From: Halovivax cerinus
Lineage (GTDB): Archaea > Halobacteriota > Halobacteria > Halobacteriales > Natrialbaceae
Length of the DNA stretch: 64,000 bases
Assembly: GCF_024498195.1 (NCBI RefSeq)
Contig: NZ_CP101824.1
Location: 3,224,001-3,288,000, forward strand
Direction of reading: 5' to 3'
Under the pieces are notes generated by a model that saw nothing but the letters and a program-made list of their open reading frames with translations, did not search any database and was not told the origin of the DNA. Below are positions 1-9,296 of the stretch, piece after piece. The stretch's first letter is position 1, and each line of letters opens with the position of its first letter. The translations under genes were made by a program, and so were the position numbers.

Positions 1-434
1 ACCGCGTCGGCGACGTCGTAAAACTCCGGGAGAATGCGATCGAGAACGTCGGACGCGAGCGGAACCGAGTAGAAGGGGTGGCGATCGCGATGGACCACGT
101 GTCCCACGTCGTGTAACGACGCGGCGAGGGCGATGATCACGGGTTCGTCGGCCTCGTCCAGGCCCTGTTGCGTGGCGCCGTTGAACGGCACCGAACTGGC
201 CTTCAGCAGGTCGTAGAGGCAGAGCGCCCGGTTGCGGACGATCTCGATGTGCTTCGGGCCGTGATCGTTGTAACGCATCCGGTCGACGGCGTTGACGTTC
301 TGGGCCTCGAGGAGGGTCTGTATCTCGACGTCTCCGTCGACGAATTCGAGAACAGTATTCACCCGTTCGTCGGGAAAGGCGTGATCGGCGTCGGGATCGT
401 AGACACGGTGTCCGTTTGCCGGCTGCTCGCTCAT
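1..434 (-). CDS. HD-domain metal-dependent phosphohydrolase, C-terminally truncated by window edge
   Basis: Reading leftward from the ATG at 434 gives about 144 residues before the window ends, so only the N-terminal part is seen. The translation contains paired His-Asp elements: an HGPKH segment near residue 56 and an LHDVGH segment near residue 114, the metal-binding signature of HD-superfamily phosphohydrolases. Such proteins hydrolyse nucleotides or phosphoesters in the cytoplasm; the substrate cannot be told. The gene diverges from tatA with a 287-base gap. The family call is from the HD motifs; the specific role is unknown. Confidence 0.75.
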   Translation of the reverse strand, partial: MSEQPANGHRVYDPDADHAFPDERVNTVLEFVDGDVEIQTLLEAQNVNAVDRMRYNDHGPKHIEIVRNRALCLYDLLKASSVPFNGATQQGLDEADEPVIIALAASLHDVGHVVHRDRHPFYSVPLASDVLDRILPEFYDVADA

Positions 435-688
435 AGTGGACGCTCGGTGGGGACAGCCAAAAGGACTCCGCACGACATTCGCGACATGAGACGGCACCCG
501 ACCGAGGTGATCGTTGGAGCTCTCGGCGAGGCGGTTCGTGACACGAGAAGACTGCGGACGCGAACGGAGTTCGAGCGGCGGAGAGAAACGACCCCGTCGT
601 CGCGCGAAGAGACGAGCCCAAATTCGGTAACAAATAAGTACGAACGCCGACGCATCTATCGTTCGCCGGGTCGACTTCTCCAAAAAGG

Positions 689-696
689 TTATAATT
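689..696 (+). promoter_or_regulatory. TATA-like box of tatA
   Basis: The sequence TTATAATT sits about 30 bases before the tatA ATG at 722, the spacing expected for an archaeal TATA box driving a leaderless or nearly leaderless transcript. No ribosome binding site is visible before the ATG. Confidence 0.5.
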
Positions 697-721
697 GCCA
701 GTCGGTAAGGATCGGATAGAG

Positions 722-1012
722 ATGGCACCCGAAATCATCCCGCTGTTCGGCATTCCCATGGGACCGGAGCTCGTCGTCATCCTGTTCCTGGCGATACTGC
801 TCTTCGGCGCGAACAAGATCCCGAAACTCGCACGATCCACCGGCGAAGCGATGGGCGAATTCCAGAAAGGGCGTGAAAAGGTCGAGACGGAACTCGAAGA
901 GATGCGAGATACCGGCGACTTCGACGACACGTCGAGCGACAACGACGAGTTCGTCGACACCGAACCGGTGACCGCAGAGGAGACCACCGAGACCGAGACG
1001 GACTCCGCATAA
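722..1012 (+). CDS. tatA: Sec-independent protein translocase TatA
   Basis: A 96-residue protein of the TatA/TatE family, the pore-forming partner of TatC that exports folded proteins bearing twin-arginine signals. Residues about 12-30 form one hydrophobic helix (ELVVILFLAILLFG), followed by the conserved FGANKIPKLAR hinge/amphipathic helix and then a highly acidic, Ser/Thr-rich tail, as usual in haloarchaea. The ATG at 722 is preferred to the upstream start at 695 because the TATA-like box lies 30 bases before it and the family starts just before the membrane helix. Haloarchaea route most secreted proteins through Tat, and this window holds many Tat substrates. Confidence 0.93.
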   Translation: MAPEIIPLFGIPMGPELVVILFLAILLFGANKIPKLARSTGEAMGEFQKGREKVETELEEMRDTGDFDDTSSDNDEFVDTEPVTAEETTETETDSA

Positions 1013-1026
1013 CTCGATTTTCGACG

Positions 1027-1099
1027 GGACGTGTGGCCTAGCGGAGAGGGCAGGAGGTTCCTAACCTTCTGATCACGGGTTCGAATCCCGTCACGTCCG
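1027..1099 (+). tRNA. tRNA-Arg (CCT anticodon)
   Basis: The 73-base sequence folds as a cloverleaf: acceptor strands GGACGTG and CACGTCC, anticodon stem GGAGG/CCTTC enclosing the loop TTCCTAA with anticodon CCT, T stem ACGGG/CCCGT with loop TTCGAAT, and discriminator G. There is no intron and CCA is not encoded. It reads AGG codons. Its 3' end overlaps the first copy of the hairpin array that follows. Confidence 0.92.
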
Positions 1100-1406
1100 T
1101 TTCCTGCGAGCGATAGCGAGCAGTGAAACCGTCATTGTGGGATTCGAAGCCTGCCAGTCGCAGCGCGCACAGTGAGCGACGCGAACGAGCACGACCGTCT
1201 GGATTCGGTTCGAATCCCGTCACGTCCGTTTCCTGCGAGCGATAGCGAGCAGTGAAACCGTCATTGTGGGATTCGAAGCCTGCCAGTCGCAGCGCGCACA
1301 GTGAGCGACGCGAACGAGCACGACCGTCTGGATTCGGTTCGAATCCCGTCACGTCCGTTTCCTGCGAGCGATAGCGAGCAGTGAAACCGTCATTGTGGGA
1401 TTCGAA
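1080..1406. repeat. Three-copy hairpin array (129-base period) derived from the tRNA-Arg 3' end
   Basis: Three near-identical 69-base blocks lie at 1080-1148, 1209-1277 and 1338-1406, separated by two identical 60-base spacers. Each block starts with TTCGAATCCC and ends with its exact reverse complement GGGATTCGAA, and inside carries a second pairing GTTTC/GAAAC, so each can form a long imperfect hairpin. The left arm of the first block is the T-loop and 3' acceptor of tRNA-Arg; the other copies repeat that 20-base tRNA end. Sequence identity stops exactly at the outer arms of the array, so the hairpin block appears to be the unit that was duplicated. Confidence 0.9.
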
Positions 1407-1637
1407 CTCGACAGGGAACGCGTTCCACCGATGGCTGCTACCAGGCGGCGGGTTGGCTGGAACGATTTCGGAGGGTAGTACCACTCGGTGCCCAGAATCT
1501 CCCATTCACGATCCGATCTGGGGAGAGATGGGGTAACACGATGGGTCGGACACTACGGGCTGGTGAATCGATGGCGAGTCGAGGGACGGGTCGGAGCGAA
1601 CGATGAGATTATCAGGACCGATAATCTACGGATGAAA
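1407..1637. other. Non-coding stretch before the pilus operon
   Basis: Together with the hairpin array this makes about 570 bases without a convincing gene. After the last repeat I see only short frames with no recognisable product. The end of the interval leads into the pilus operon promoter. Confidence 0.6.
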
Positions 1638-1645
1638 CTTTTTAG
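1638..1645 (+). promoter_or_regulatory. TATA-like box of the pilus operon
   Basis: CTTTTTAG lies about 28 bases before the ATG at 1670, in an otherwise GC-rich context, matching archaeal TATA spacing for a leaderless message. It supports 1670 as the start. Confidence 0.45.
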
Positions 1646-1669
1646 GGGTGAGTTCTTTGGAAGGCGTTG

Positions 1670-4600
1670 ATGGCTATTGACGAGGGCGACCACGCCGGCG
1701 GGGGGGAATTTTCTGATGGGACGCCGTCAGATTCGACGCCGGGTGGTGACGAAACGAGTGGGCCCACGAGCGGAGCCGATGTCCGTGTCGGCCGGTACAC
1801 CTGGAAGGAGTTCATGGCCGAGCACGGCCACGAAGACGAAGTGAAGGCGCTCTATCCCGATGATCGCGAGGTGAGCGGCCGACTCGGGCTCGACGCGGAC
1901 AAGACGGCCGCTACGCCAAGTGGCGACGATTGGCAGGGCGTCGACTTCGATCCGGAATCGTACCTGGGCTTTCACCCTGATGAGCTCGACGAACGAATCA
2001 CCGACTATCACGCGCCGAACGCCAAATTTCTCTGGAATCAGTTTCTCGAGTACGTCGACCCCGAGACGACGCCCGTCACGAAGGACGTCTACAGCTGGGA
2101 ACACTACAAGTGGGAGTACTACTACGAAGACGACGGGAGTCGTCCGCGTTCTGGCGGCGAGATAGACCGTTTCGACGGGGAGGCGGCGGTTGGGTTCGAC
2201 CCCGATGCGGTCGAAGAGACGCTACACGCCGCTGGCTCGGTCGCGATGGAGCTCGACGAACTCGTCGACGAACGGACGGTCGACGTCGCCGAAGACATAG
2301 ACGAAGACGAGTTCTTCTCGACCGACCACGGACACACGACGGTCGCCAATCGGTACGATCTGGAGAAGGCGGTTCCGTTCGAGAAGAAGACGCACTTCAT
2401 CGAAACGGAGCGCTACTGGGTGAACAAACCGTACTCCTTCGTCATCATCTTCCACTCGGAGAAGGAAAACGAGAAGAAGTACTACGTCGTCGAACCGTAC
2501 TGCAACGAGATCGAACGCGAACTCCAGGAGTTCCTCTCCGGGAAGTTGCGGACGGCAATCAAGTACGCCGACGAATCCGTCACGGCAACGGCTGACGAAG
2601 ACGATAGACGGACCGTCATCGAACGAGAGACCCGACGCTTGCTGAAGCGCTACGACCTGTTCGAGGGGACCGGGAACGAGACGACGATGGGACTCGTCGA
2701 GACGATCAAACAACTGTTCGACGACACGGACGACGCAGACGACGATCCCACGAATCGTACCACGCAACTCGACGGGATGTCGGTTCGGCCGGAGCCACTC
2801 ATCCTCGAGGAAGATCCCGACACGGTCACGGAATACCAGGTCGAGAAGCTACTGTACCTCCTGAAACGGGATTTCATCGGCTACGAGCGAATCGACCCGA
2901 TCAAACACGACATCAACGTCGAAGACATCTCGTGCGACGGGTACAACTCGCCGGTGTTCGTCTATCACTCCGAGTACGAACAGATCATCTCGAACGTCTT
3001 CCACGGCGAAGACGACCTGGACGACTTCGTCGTCAAACTCGCCCAGCGGTCCGGCAAGGGCATCAGCAAGCGACTCCCGCAGGTAGACGCCACGCTGCCG
3101 GACGGTTCGCGCGCGCAGTTGACGCTCGGTAAGGAAGTCTCGGACCACGGGACGAACTACACGATCCGACAGTTCAAGGACGTCCCGTTCACTCCAATCG
3201 ACCTCATCAACTGGAACACGTTCAGTCTCGACGAGATGGCGTTCCTGTGGCTCTGTATCGAGAATCACAAGAGCCTGATCTTCGCGGGTGGGACCGCGTC
3301 CGGGAAGACGACGTCGCTGAACGCCGTCTCGCTGTTCATACCTGCGAACACGAAGATCGTCTCCATCGAGGACACCCGCGAGGTCGAGTTGCCCCAGCGC
3401 AACTGGATCGCCTCGATGACCCGGCCGTCGTTCGCCGACGACTCCACCGGCGACATCGACGAGTTCGATCTGCTGGAAGCCGCACTGCGTCAGCGGCCGG
3501 ACTACATCGTCATGGGTGAGATCCGTGGGGAAGAGGGGCGGACGTTGTTCCAGGTGATGTCGACGGGCCACACCACCTACACGACGTTCCACGCCGACTC
3601 CGTCGACGAGGTCTTAAAGCGGTTCACGACGGATCCGATCAACGTCTCGAAGACGATGTTCACGGCGCTGGACCTCGTCTCGATCCAGACGCAAACGCGC
3701 GTACAAGGCCGGAAGGTCCGTCGAAACAAGTCACTGACCGAGATCAACCACTACGAGGCCGAAAACGACGAGATCAACGTCCAGGACGTCTACCAGTGGC
3801 AGGCCGAGACGGACGAGTACCTCAAGATGGGGGACTCGAACACGCTCGACGAGATCATGTTCGACCGCGGCTGGAACCACGAGAAGCTCCAGGAAGAGCT
3901 CTTCAAGCGCAAGGCGATACTCGCCTACCTCATCAGAAACGGCCTCAACACGTACGCCGAGGTCGCGGCGACGGTCCAGGCGTTCATCAACGACCCCGAG
4001 ACGATCCTGACGCTGATCGCGAACGGGCAGCTCGAAAATAGCCTCGAAGACTTGCGGAAGATGGAGAGCGTCCTCATCGATGTCGACCCGGAGAAGGAGG
4101 CGCTCGTTCCGAGGCCGGACGCCTCCTCGGAAACGTACAACCTCTCGATGGATATTCTCGAACGCGCGGAGGAATCACTGTTCGAGGAGTACCGCGGAAA
4201 CGTTCCCAGCGGGCTCGCCAGCGCGCTTGGCGAGGTGTCGACGGACGAGGACGACGACTCCGATGCTCTCTTCGAGTTCGACGACGACGGAACGGCCGGC
4301 GACGACTGGGGATCGCTCGACGGAACGGACTCGTTCGACTTCGAACAATCGACCGATAGCCCCGAGGCCGACGTGACGGCTGGGCCTGGCGGAGGCGCCG
4401 AAGCACCGTCGTGGCTCGCCGGCGACGAATCGTTCGAGACGGCGGCGAGCACCGAAACCGAAAGTGTGACCGACAGGCTAGAGGGGGACGATCCGCCTCG
4501 ACTCGAAGGGGCACTCGACGCCCCGGACGCTGCATCGGTACCGCCGGAAAGTGCGTCGAGTCAGGAGGGGCCTGGCGAACGCGCACCTGGCGAGGAGACA

Positions 4601-5230
4601 CTGGAACTCGACGAACCACCGAGTCGAGCCGACGAGTCGGACCAATCGACCGACGATTCCGACGACGGCGGGCTCAATGCCCTCTTTACGGACATGGACG
4701 ACACGCTCGCAGCCCTCGAATCCGGAGATCCGTCACCCGAGGAGGGGCCCACTGAAGGGGTCGCGAACGATGGTGGGCCGGATACGTCGGCGTTCGACGA
4801 GATGTTCCCGGGCGACGACGTGGCATCCATCTTCTCGGACGAACCGGTCTCCGAAACCGGAGACGAGCCGAACTGGGATCTGGGGACGGCATCCGAGCGT
4901 GTCGAAGGGAGCCAACGACGGTCCCCGGACACTGGAACCGACGAATCGTCTACCAGTGACGAACTCACCTCGTCGAACAGCGAGCCGTCGGAGTCGATTT
5001 TCGGTGCCGACGACGCCGGACCGTTCGATGAGTCTGACGAACGGACCGATCCAGACGACGGTACGAGCGATCCAGACCACGAAACGAGCGGTCTCGACGA
5101 GGAATCGGCCTTTACGTCGACTGACGAGTCGGACTCGATCTTCCAGGCGACGTCACAAGGGGACGAGTCCGACCGGGAGGAGGGGAACGGTCGTGACGAA
5201 CTGGACGAGGAGGAGGCCGACGATCGATGA
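1670..5230 (+). CDS. Type II/IV secretion ATPase (PilB/TadA-like) with very long acidic tail
   Basis: A 1186-residue hexameric-type ATPase that powers assembly of archaeal type IV pili at the inner face of the membrane. Residues about 100-530 carry the N-terminal domain; the P-loop GGTASGKTTS is near residue 540, and the Walker B/His-box region with YIVMGEIRGEE near 612, followed by the conserved GHTTYTTFHAD segment. From about residue 860 to the end lies a roughly 320-residue Asp/Glu/Ser/Thr-rich low-complexity tail, which ordinary family members lack. ATG 1670 is chosen over TTG 1667 because of the TATA spacing. It overlaps the next gene by ATGA. Not the archaellum ATPase, since no arlF/G/H-type genes follow and the downstream genes are pilin-like. 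Confidence 0.88.
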   Translation: MAIDEGDHAGGGEFSDGTPSDSTPGGDETSGPTSGADVRVGRYTWKEFMAEHGHEDEVKALYPDDREVSGRLGLDADKTAATPSGDDWQGVDFDPESYLGFHPDELDERITDYHAPNAKFLWNQFLEYVDPETTPVTKDVYSWEHYKWEYYYEDDGSRPRSGGEIDRFDGEAAVGFDPDAVEETLHAAGSVAMELDELVDERTVDVAEDIDEDEFFSTDHGHTTVANRYDLEKAVPFEKKTHFIETERYWVNKPYSFVIIFHSEKENEKKYYVVEPYCNEIERELQEFLSGKLRTAIKYADESVTATADEDDRRTVIERETRRLLKRYDLFEGTGNETTMGLVETIKQLFDDTDDADDDPTNRTTQLDGMSVRPEPLILEEDPDTVTEYQVEKLLYLLKRDFIGYERIDPIKHDINVEDISCDGYNSPVFVYHSEYEQIISNVFHGEDDLDDFVVKLAQRSGKGISKRLPQVDATLPDGSRAQLTLGKEVSDHGTNYTIRQFKDVPFTPIDLINWNTFSLDEMAFLWLCIENHKSLIFAGGTASGKTTSLNAVSLFIPANTKIVSIEDTREVELPQRNWIASMTRPSFADDSTGDIDEFDLLEAALRQRPDYIVMGEIRGEEGRTLFQVMSTGHTTYTTFHADSVDEVLKRFTTDPINVSKTMFTALDLVSIQTQTRVQGRKVRRNKSLTEINHYEAENDEINVQDVYQWQAETDEYLKMGDSNTLDEIMFDRGWNHEKLQEELFKRKAILAYLIRNGLNTYAEVAATVQAFINDPETILTLIANGQLENSLEDLRKMESVLIDVDPEKEALVPRPDASSETYNLSMDILERAEESLFEEYRGNVPSGLASALGEVSTDEDDDSDALFEFDDDGTAGDDWGSLDGTDSFDFEQSTDSPEADVTAGPGGGAEAPSWLAGDESFETAASTETESVTDRLEGDDPPRLEGALDAPDAASVPPESASSQEGPGERAPGEETLELDEPPSRADESDQSTDDSDDGGLNALFTDMDDTLAALESGDPSPEEGPTEGVANDGGPDTSAFDEMFPGDDVASIFSDEPVSETGDEPNWDLGTASERVEGSQRRSPDTGTDESSTSDELTSSNSEPSESIFGADDAGPFDESDERTDPDDGTSDPDHETSGLDEESAFTSTDESDSIFQATSQGDESDREEGNGRDELDEEEADDR

Positions 5231-7290
5231 GTCTGGACGGACACACCGGAACCGATCAGCGGTTCGGCGATTCCGATGCGCTCGGAGACACGTTCTATCC
5301 GCTCTACGCGAAGCTCTTTTCCGACGACAGTCAGTTCGTCTCGGACATCGAGACGAAACTCGCACAGGCGCGCATGACGGATACCGTCGAGATGTACCTC
5401 TCCAGGGCGATCGGTATCGGGTTCATCAGTGGGCTCTTCCTGTGGATTCTTGGGTTACTTATCGGCTGGGGGCTGTTCGGGACGGGAATCATCACGGTAG
5501 ATACGATCATCGGCGTTCCCGTCCCCAACGAGCAGGTGCTCTCGCTGTGGGAGGCGATCAAGATCCCGGTACTGATCGTCGGGTGCGGACTCGTCTTCGG
5601 TTCCCTCGGCTTCCTCCTCGGGTTCGGCTCCCTGGTCGCCGTCCCCTACTCGGGAGCCTCGGCGCGGAAACGAGAGATCAACATGTTGCTCACCGACTCC
5701 GTGTCGTTCATGTACGCCCTGTCGGTCGGCGGCCTGAACCAGCTCGAGATCCTCCAGGCGATGGCCGAGGCGGACGACACCTACGGAGAAGTGTCGAAAG
5801 AGTTCCAGAATATCGTCAACGAGACGGAGTACTTCGATACGGACTACCGGACGGCTATTCGCAACCAGGCGATCGAGACGCCGAGCGACGAACTGTCGCA
5901 GTTTCTGACCGACATGCTCTCGATCGTCAACAGTGGCGGTGACATGGAGAGTTTCCTCTCCGATAAGAAAGAAAAGCACATGCGGACGGCTAAACAGCAA
6001 CAGGAACTCACACTCGAGACGCTCGAGTTGTTCGGCGAGATGTACATGACGCTCTCGCTGTTTCCGCTGTTGCTGATAATTATCCTGGTGGTGATGCAGA
6101 TGATACCGAACTCGAACGCATCGCCGAATATGATATTCGTCGCCGTCTACGGGTTGATTCCGCTCACCGGCGTCGGCTTCATCATCCTCGTCTCGACGGT
6201 CAAACACGACGAAGTCGGTGACGGCTATCTCAGTCCGGACGGCGGTCACGAGCGACTCGAGGCGACGCGGAACAGCGGGTTACTCAACCTCGGGTTGATC
6301 GAACAGTTCACCGGGGACCACCGGGTGTTCGATCGGATCAAGAATCGAGAAGGGACTCACGAGACGATGGTGGTGCTCAAACGACCCCACCACTTCTTCA
6401 GAGAGCACCCGCTGATGACGCTCACGCTGACTGTTCCAGCCATACTGGTCGTCCTCACAGCGGCGATGGTACAGGGCGTCGTCCCGACGACGTGGAGCGG
6501 CCTGGTCGACGATCCCGTGTGGGGGACGTTCGTGTACGTCTACCTGCCAGTGTACGTCACCCTCGTTCCGCTGGCTATCTTCTACGAGTGGAACGTCAGA
6601 ACCCGCCACGCGGTGGTGGCAACGCTCTCCGAGGATCTCCGAAAGCTCTCCAGTGCCAACGACACGGGACTCACGTTGTTAGAATCGCTCCAGTCCGTCG
6701 CGTCGACGACGAGCGGTGCACTCGCCCGCGAGTTCGAGGTGATGCACACCAAGGTCAACTACGGGATGAACCTGAAAGAAGCGATGATCGAGTTCAACAA
6801 CAAATATCACATCCCGCGACTCGCACGCTCGGTCAAACTGATCACCAAGGCCCAGGAGGCGTCGAACCAGATCTCGAACGTCCTCAGGACGGCGGCCCGG
6901 GCCAGCGAGAATCACGACGACATCGAACGCGACCGCAAGTCACGAACGCGCATGCAGGTCGTGATCATCATCATGACGTTCATGACGATGCTCGCAGTCA
7001 TCGCTATCCTCCAGACGCAGTTCCTCAATACGATGGCCGACCTTGGGTCGAGTGCGAGCGGCGACTCCTCGGCCCTCGAGGGGTCGAGCGGACCGATGTC
7101 GCAGATGAACCTGACGGAGAGCGTCGACGTCGAGCAGATGGGGCTGTTGTTCTTCCACGCCATCACCTTACACGCCATCCTCTCCGGGTTCATCAGCGGC
7201 TACATTCGCGACGCCAACCTGTTGAGTGGATTGAAGTACGTCATCGCCCTCTCGACGATCGCACTGGTCGCCTGGGCATTCGTCACGTGA
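5227..7290 (+). CDS. Pilus assembly membrane platform protein (PilC/TadC/ArlJ-like)
   Basis: A 687-residue multi-pass membrane protein, partner of the preceding ATPase. Two type II secretion F-like domains are visible, roughly residues 155-290 (VSFMYALSVGGLNQLEILQA... region) and 470-610 (LRKLSSANDTGLTLLESLQ... region), each followed by hydrophobic helices; further helices occur near residues 55-140, 265-320, 390-455 and 570-590 and at the C-terminus. The ATG overlaps the stop of the ATPase gene (ATGA), implying translational coupling. It is the scaffold on which pilin subunits are polymerised. Assignment to pilus rather than archaellum rests on the neighbours. Confidence 0.87.
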   Translation: MSLDGHTGTDQRFGDSDALGDTFYPLYAKLFSDDSQFVSDIETKLAQARMTDTVEMYLSRAIGIGFISGLFLWILGLLIGWGLFGTGIITVDTIIGVPVPNEQVLSLWEAIKIPVLIVGCGLVFGSLGFLLGFGSLVAVPYSGASARKREINMLLTDSVSFMYALSVGGLNQLEILQAMAEADDTYGEVSKEFQNIVNETEYFDTDYRTAIRNQAIETPSDELSQFLTDMLSIVNSGGDMESFLSDKKEKHMRTAKQQQELTLETLELFGEMYMTLSLFPLLLIIILVVMQMIPNSNASPNMIFVAVYGLIPLTGVGFIILVSTVKHDEVGDGYLSPDGGHERLEATRNSGLLNLGLIEQFTGDHRVFDRIKNREGTHETMVVLKRPHHFFREHPLMTLTLTVPAILVVLTAAMVQGVVPTTWSGLVDDPVWGTFVYVYLPVYVTLVPLAIFYEWNVRTRHAVVATLSEDLRKLSSANDTGLTLLESLQSVASTTSGALAREFEVMHTKVNYGMNLKEAMIEFNNKYHIPRLARSVKLITKAQEASNQISNVLRTAARASENHDDIERDRKSRTRMQVVIIIMTFMTMLAVIAILQTQFLNTMADLGSSASGDSSALEGSSGPMSQMNLTESVDVEQMGLLFFHAITLHAILSGFISGYIRDANLLSGLKYVIALSTIALVAWAFVT

Positions 7291-7292
7291 CC

Positions 7293-7829
7293 ATGAAGCC
7301 GACAATCGAACACGACCGTCCGACCGACGCCACGACCGATCGGTACCGACGTCGGGACCGCGCCCAGACCGTGCAGGATTTCGCGGTCGGCATCGGAATC
7401 TTCCTGCTGGCCGTGGCGTTCGTCTTCACGTTCGTCCCGACGATTATCACCCCGTTCGAGGACGCGGGCGGAGCGGATGCCGCACAGGCAGACCGCATCG
7501 CCGCGACGATCGTCGAAGACGCGTCGACGTCCGGGCCGACCAACGAACTCGACTGGAGCGAGTTCGATGGGGGGACCTACGACGAGGATTCGAGCGAGGA
7601 CCTCGCCGATGAGCTCGGACTTCGAGTAACGGATTCGGGGAACGCGATCACTCGCGTGAACATCACGCTGGTCGAAATCGAGACCGTCGCACACTCGAAT
7701 CCCACGGTCCGAGCGGGTGGTGGCGACGACTACGACGACCAGGTTGGGGCGAGCGCGACGAGAATCGTGACCACTGACAGCATCAGTAACTGCGATCCCG
7801 CCTGTCAACTGGTGGTGAGAGTATGGTGA
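7293..7829 (+). CDS. Small pilin-like secreted protein 1 of the pilus operon
   Basis: A 178-residue protein beginning two bases after the platform gene. A charged N-terminus (RRRDRAQTVQD) precedes a single hydrophobic stretch at about residues 30-52, and the rest is a hydrophilic, acidic extracytoplasmic domain with two Cys near the C-terminus (CDPAC). The layout, positive charges then Q-rich junction then one hydrophobic segment, resembles archaeal class III (prepilin) signal peptides, so this may be a minor pilin. I recognise the family only as a haloarchaeal pilus-cluster protein of unknown exact role. The start is set by ATG 7293, since upstream reading in the same frame is a shadow of the preceding gene. 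Confidence 0.7.
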   Translation: MKPTIEHDRPTDATTDRYRRRDRAQTVQDFAVGIGIFLLAVAFVFTFVPTIITPFEDAGGADAAQADRIAATIVEDASTSGPTNELDWSEFDGGTYDEDSSEDLADELGLRVTDSGNAITRVNITLVEIETVAHSNPTVRAGGGDDYDDQVGASATRIVTTDSISNCDPACQLVVRVW

Positions 7830-8437
7830 CTCCGGGACCACCTGATCCCGCCGGCCGAGATCGCGGACAAGCGTTCACTCTGGAAGGGTTCGCGAGCGCG
7901 ATCATCGTCCTGACGGCGGTCCTGTTCGCCCTCCAGGCCGTCGTCATCACACCGACGACCGGCGGCGCCGTCGACCGGGCCGCCCTCTCCCAGGAAGAAC
8001 AGGAGGTGCGCGACGTGCTCCTCGTCGGAGCCGAGAACGACGATCTCTCGGAACTCGTCCGTAACTGGAACACATCGACGAAGTCCTGGGACGATTCGAC
8101 GCGATCGAGTCAAACCGGCGCGTACAACAGCACCGAATTCGCCGCGACGAGCGACTTCGGAACGATCGTCCACGAGCACTTCGCCAATTCGAGCGGAAAG
8201 TCGTACAATCTGGATTTCATCACACAAAACGGTAGTTCGAGAGACGTCGAACACATCGTCAGGATGGGCGGCGGCAGTTCCGAGTCCGTCGTCTCGGCGA
8301 GTTACACCGTCACGATACACGACGAACAGCCGTTTACCGGTGGGTCTGGAGACGTAGGAGATTCGAATACGAACTATCCGTTCCGTCCTGGAACGGACGA
8401 CTACACGGTCGTGGAGGTGCAGTTGACCGTATGGTGA
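7823..8437 (+). CDS. Small pilin-like secreted protein 2 of the pilus operon
   Basis: A 204-residue protein starting inside the end of the previous gene (7-base overlap). Residues RDRGQAFTLEGF followed by a hydrophobic segment (about 22-46) form a pilin-like N-terminus: the QAFTLEG portion resembles the processing and E5 region of type IV pilins (xxFTLxE). The remainder is hydrophilic with several N-x-S/T sequons. Probably a minor pilin or pilus-associated protein held in the membrane by its N-terminal helix. No specific function can be stated. Confidence 0.7.
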   Translation: MVTPGPPDPAGRDRGQAFTLEGFASAIIVLTAVLFALQAVVITPTTGGAVDRAALSQEEQEVRDVLLVGAENDDLSELVRNWNTSTKSWDDSTRSSQTGAYNSTEFAATSDFGTIVHEHFANSSGKSYNLDFITQNGSSRDVEHIVRMGGGSSESVVSASYTVTIHDEQPFTGGSGDVGDSNTNYPFRPGTDDYTVVEVQLTVW

Positions 8438-8817
8438 CCGAGGACACCCGCGTCGACCGCGGACAACTCCTGCTCGTCGGCGCGATCTCGCTGGCGTTCA
8501 TCCTGCTCGGCGTCGTGATGGTCTTCAACAGCGTCCAGTACACGGAGACCATCAACAGCGGGAGTGCGACTGACGACGTACAGGAGATACGGACGGTGGA
8601 ATCGGAGATTCGGACGGGATTGCAGGTACTGGATAACCGGGGAGAGATCAGCACCGACTCAGACGTCGAAGAGTACATCGCGGATTACTATGCACAGGAA
8701 AAAACCCGGCAACGGCCAGTACACATCACCGTCGAATCCGCTAACGCAGGGACTGATACCGTCACTATACGGTACACCACCGAAGACATCACCGTCACAC
8801 ACGAGGTGAACTGGTGA
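8431..8817 (+). CDS. Small pilin-like secreted protein 3 of the pilus operon
   Basis: A 128-residue protein overlapping the previous gene by 7 bases. After VDRGQLLLVGA comes one hydrophobic segment (residues about 12-35), then a short extracellular domain ending in NW. The RGQLL motif before the hydrophobic run recurs in form across the neighbouring genes, suggesting common processing. Likely a minor pilin or assembly component; function not known. Confidence 0.7.
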   Translation: MVTEDTRVDRGQLLLVGAISLAFILLGVVMVFNSVQYTETINSGSATDDVQEIRTVESEIRTGLQVLDNRGEISTDSDVEEYIADYYAQEKTRQRPVHITVESANAGTDTVTIRYTTEDITVTHEVNW

Positions 8818-9296
8818 TGATCCTCGAACGAGACGAACGCGGCGTTTCGATCGCCGTCACGCACGTCCTGACGGTCGGGATCACGGCCATCCTGATCTCC
8901 GGGCTCCTGATCGCCGGTTCGTCACTGCTCGAGACGGAGCAAGAGCGCTCGACCGAGTCTGCGCTCGAGACGATCGGCGAACGACTCGCGAGCGAGATCG
9001 CCGCCGTCGATCAGACCACCGAGCCAAGCGACACCGTGAGAGTGAACACGTCCCACCCGCGGACCGTTTCAGGGTCCGGATACCGGGTCGCCCTCGCAGA
9101 CGGGAGTACCTGCACAGGCTATCCGCTCGTCGACACTGAGCCCTGCGTGATCCTCGAAGCCGACGGCGAGGACGTGACCGTCGCCGTTCCCCTCGCGGTC
9201 GACTCCGGTGTGGACACGAGCGTCGAGGTCCGTGGCGGAACGATCGAGATCACGAGGAGGGCCAGTGGAGATCTCACACTGGAGGACTATCCATGA
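8817..9296 (+). CDS. Small pilin-like secreted protein 4 of the pilus operon
   Basis: A 159-residue protein whose ATG overlaps the stop of the preceding gene (TGATG), which is why 8817 is preferred to GTG 8814. The N-terminus ERDERGVSIAVTHVLTVGITAILISGLL shows a charged head and a hydrophobic helix at about 11-35, followed by a segment rich in Glu/Ser that may be helical, then a beta-rich domain. This is the DERGVS/T type of haloarchaeal pilin-like start. Probable minor pilin; function inferred only from context. Confidence 0.68.
   Translation: MILERDERGVSIAVTHVLTVGITAILISGLLIAGSSLLETEQERSTESALETIGERLASEIAAVDQTTEPSDTVRVNTSHPRTVSGSGYRVALADGSTCTGYPLVDTEPCVILEADGEDVTVAVPLAVDSGVDTSVEVRGGTIEITRRASGDLTLEDYP

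Noticed and set aside
1038-1505. Minus-strand open frame with three 43-residue repeats
   Set aside because: It is an artefact of the 129-base (43-codon) hairpin array and overlaps the tRNA; no protein character.
2222-2767. Long antisense frames inside the pilus ATPase and other GC-rich genes
   Set aside because: Shadow frames caused by codon bias; composition is Arg/Val-rich and unlike haloarchaeal proteins.
1670-7290. Archaellum (arlI/arlJ) identity for the ATPase and platform genes
   Set aside because: No arlC/D/E/F/G/H or archaellin genes are present; downstream genes are pilin-like.
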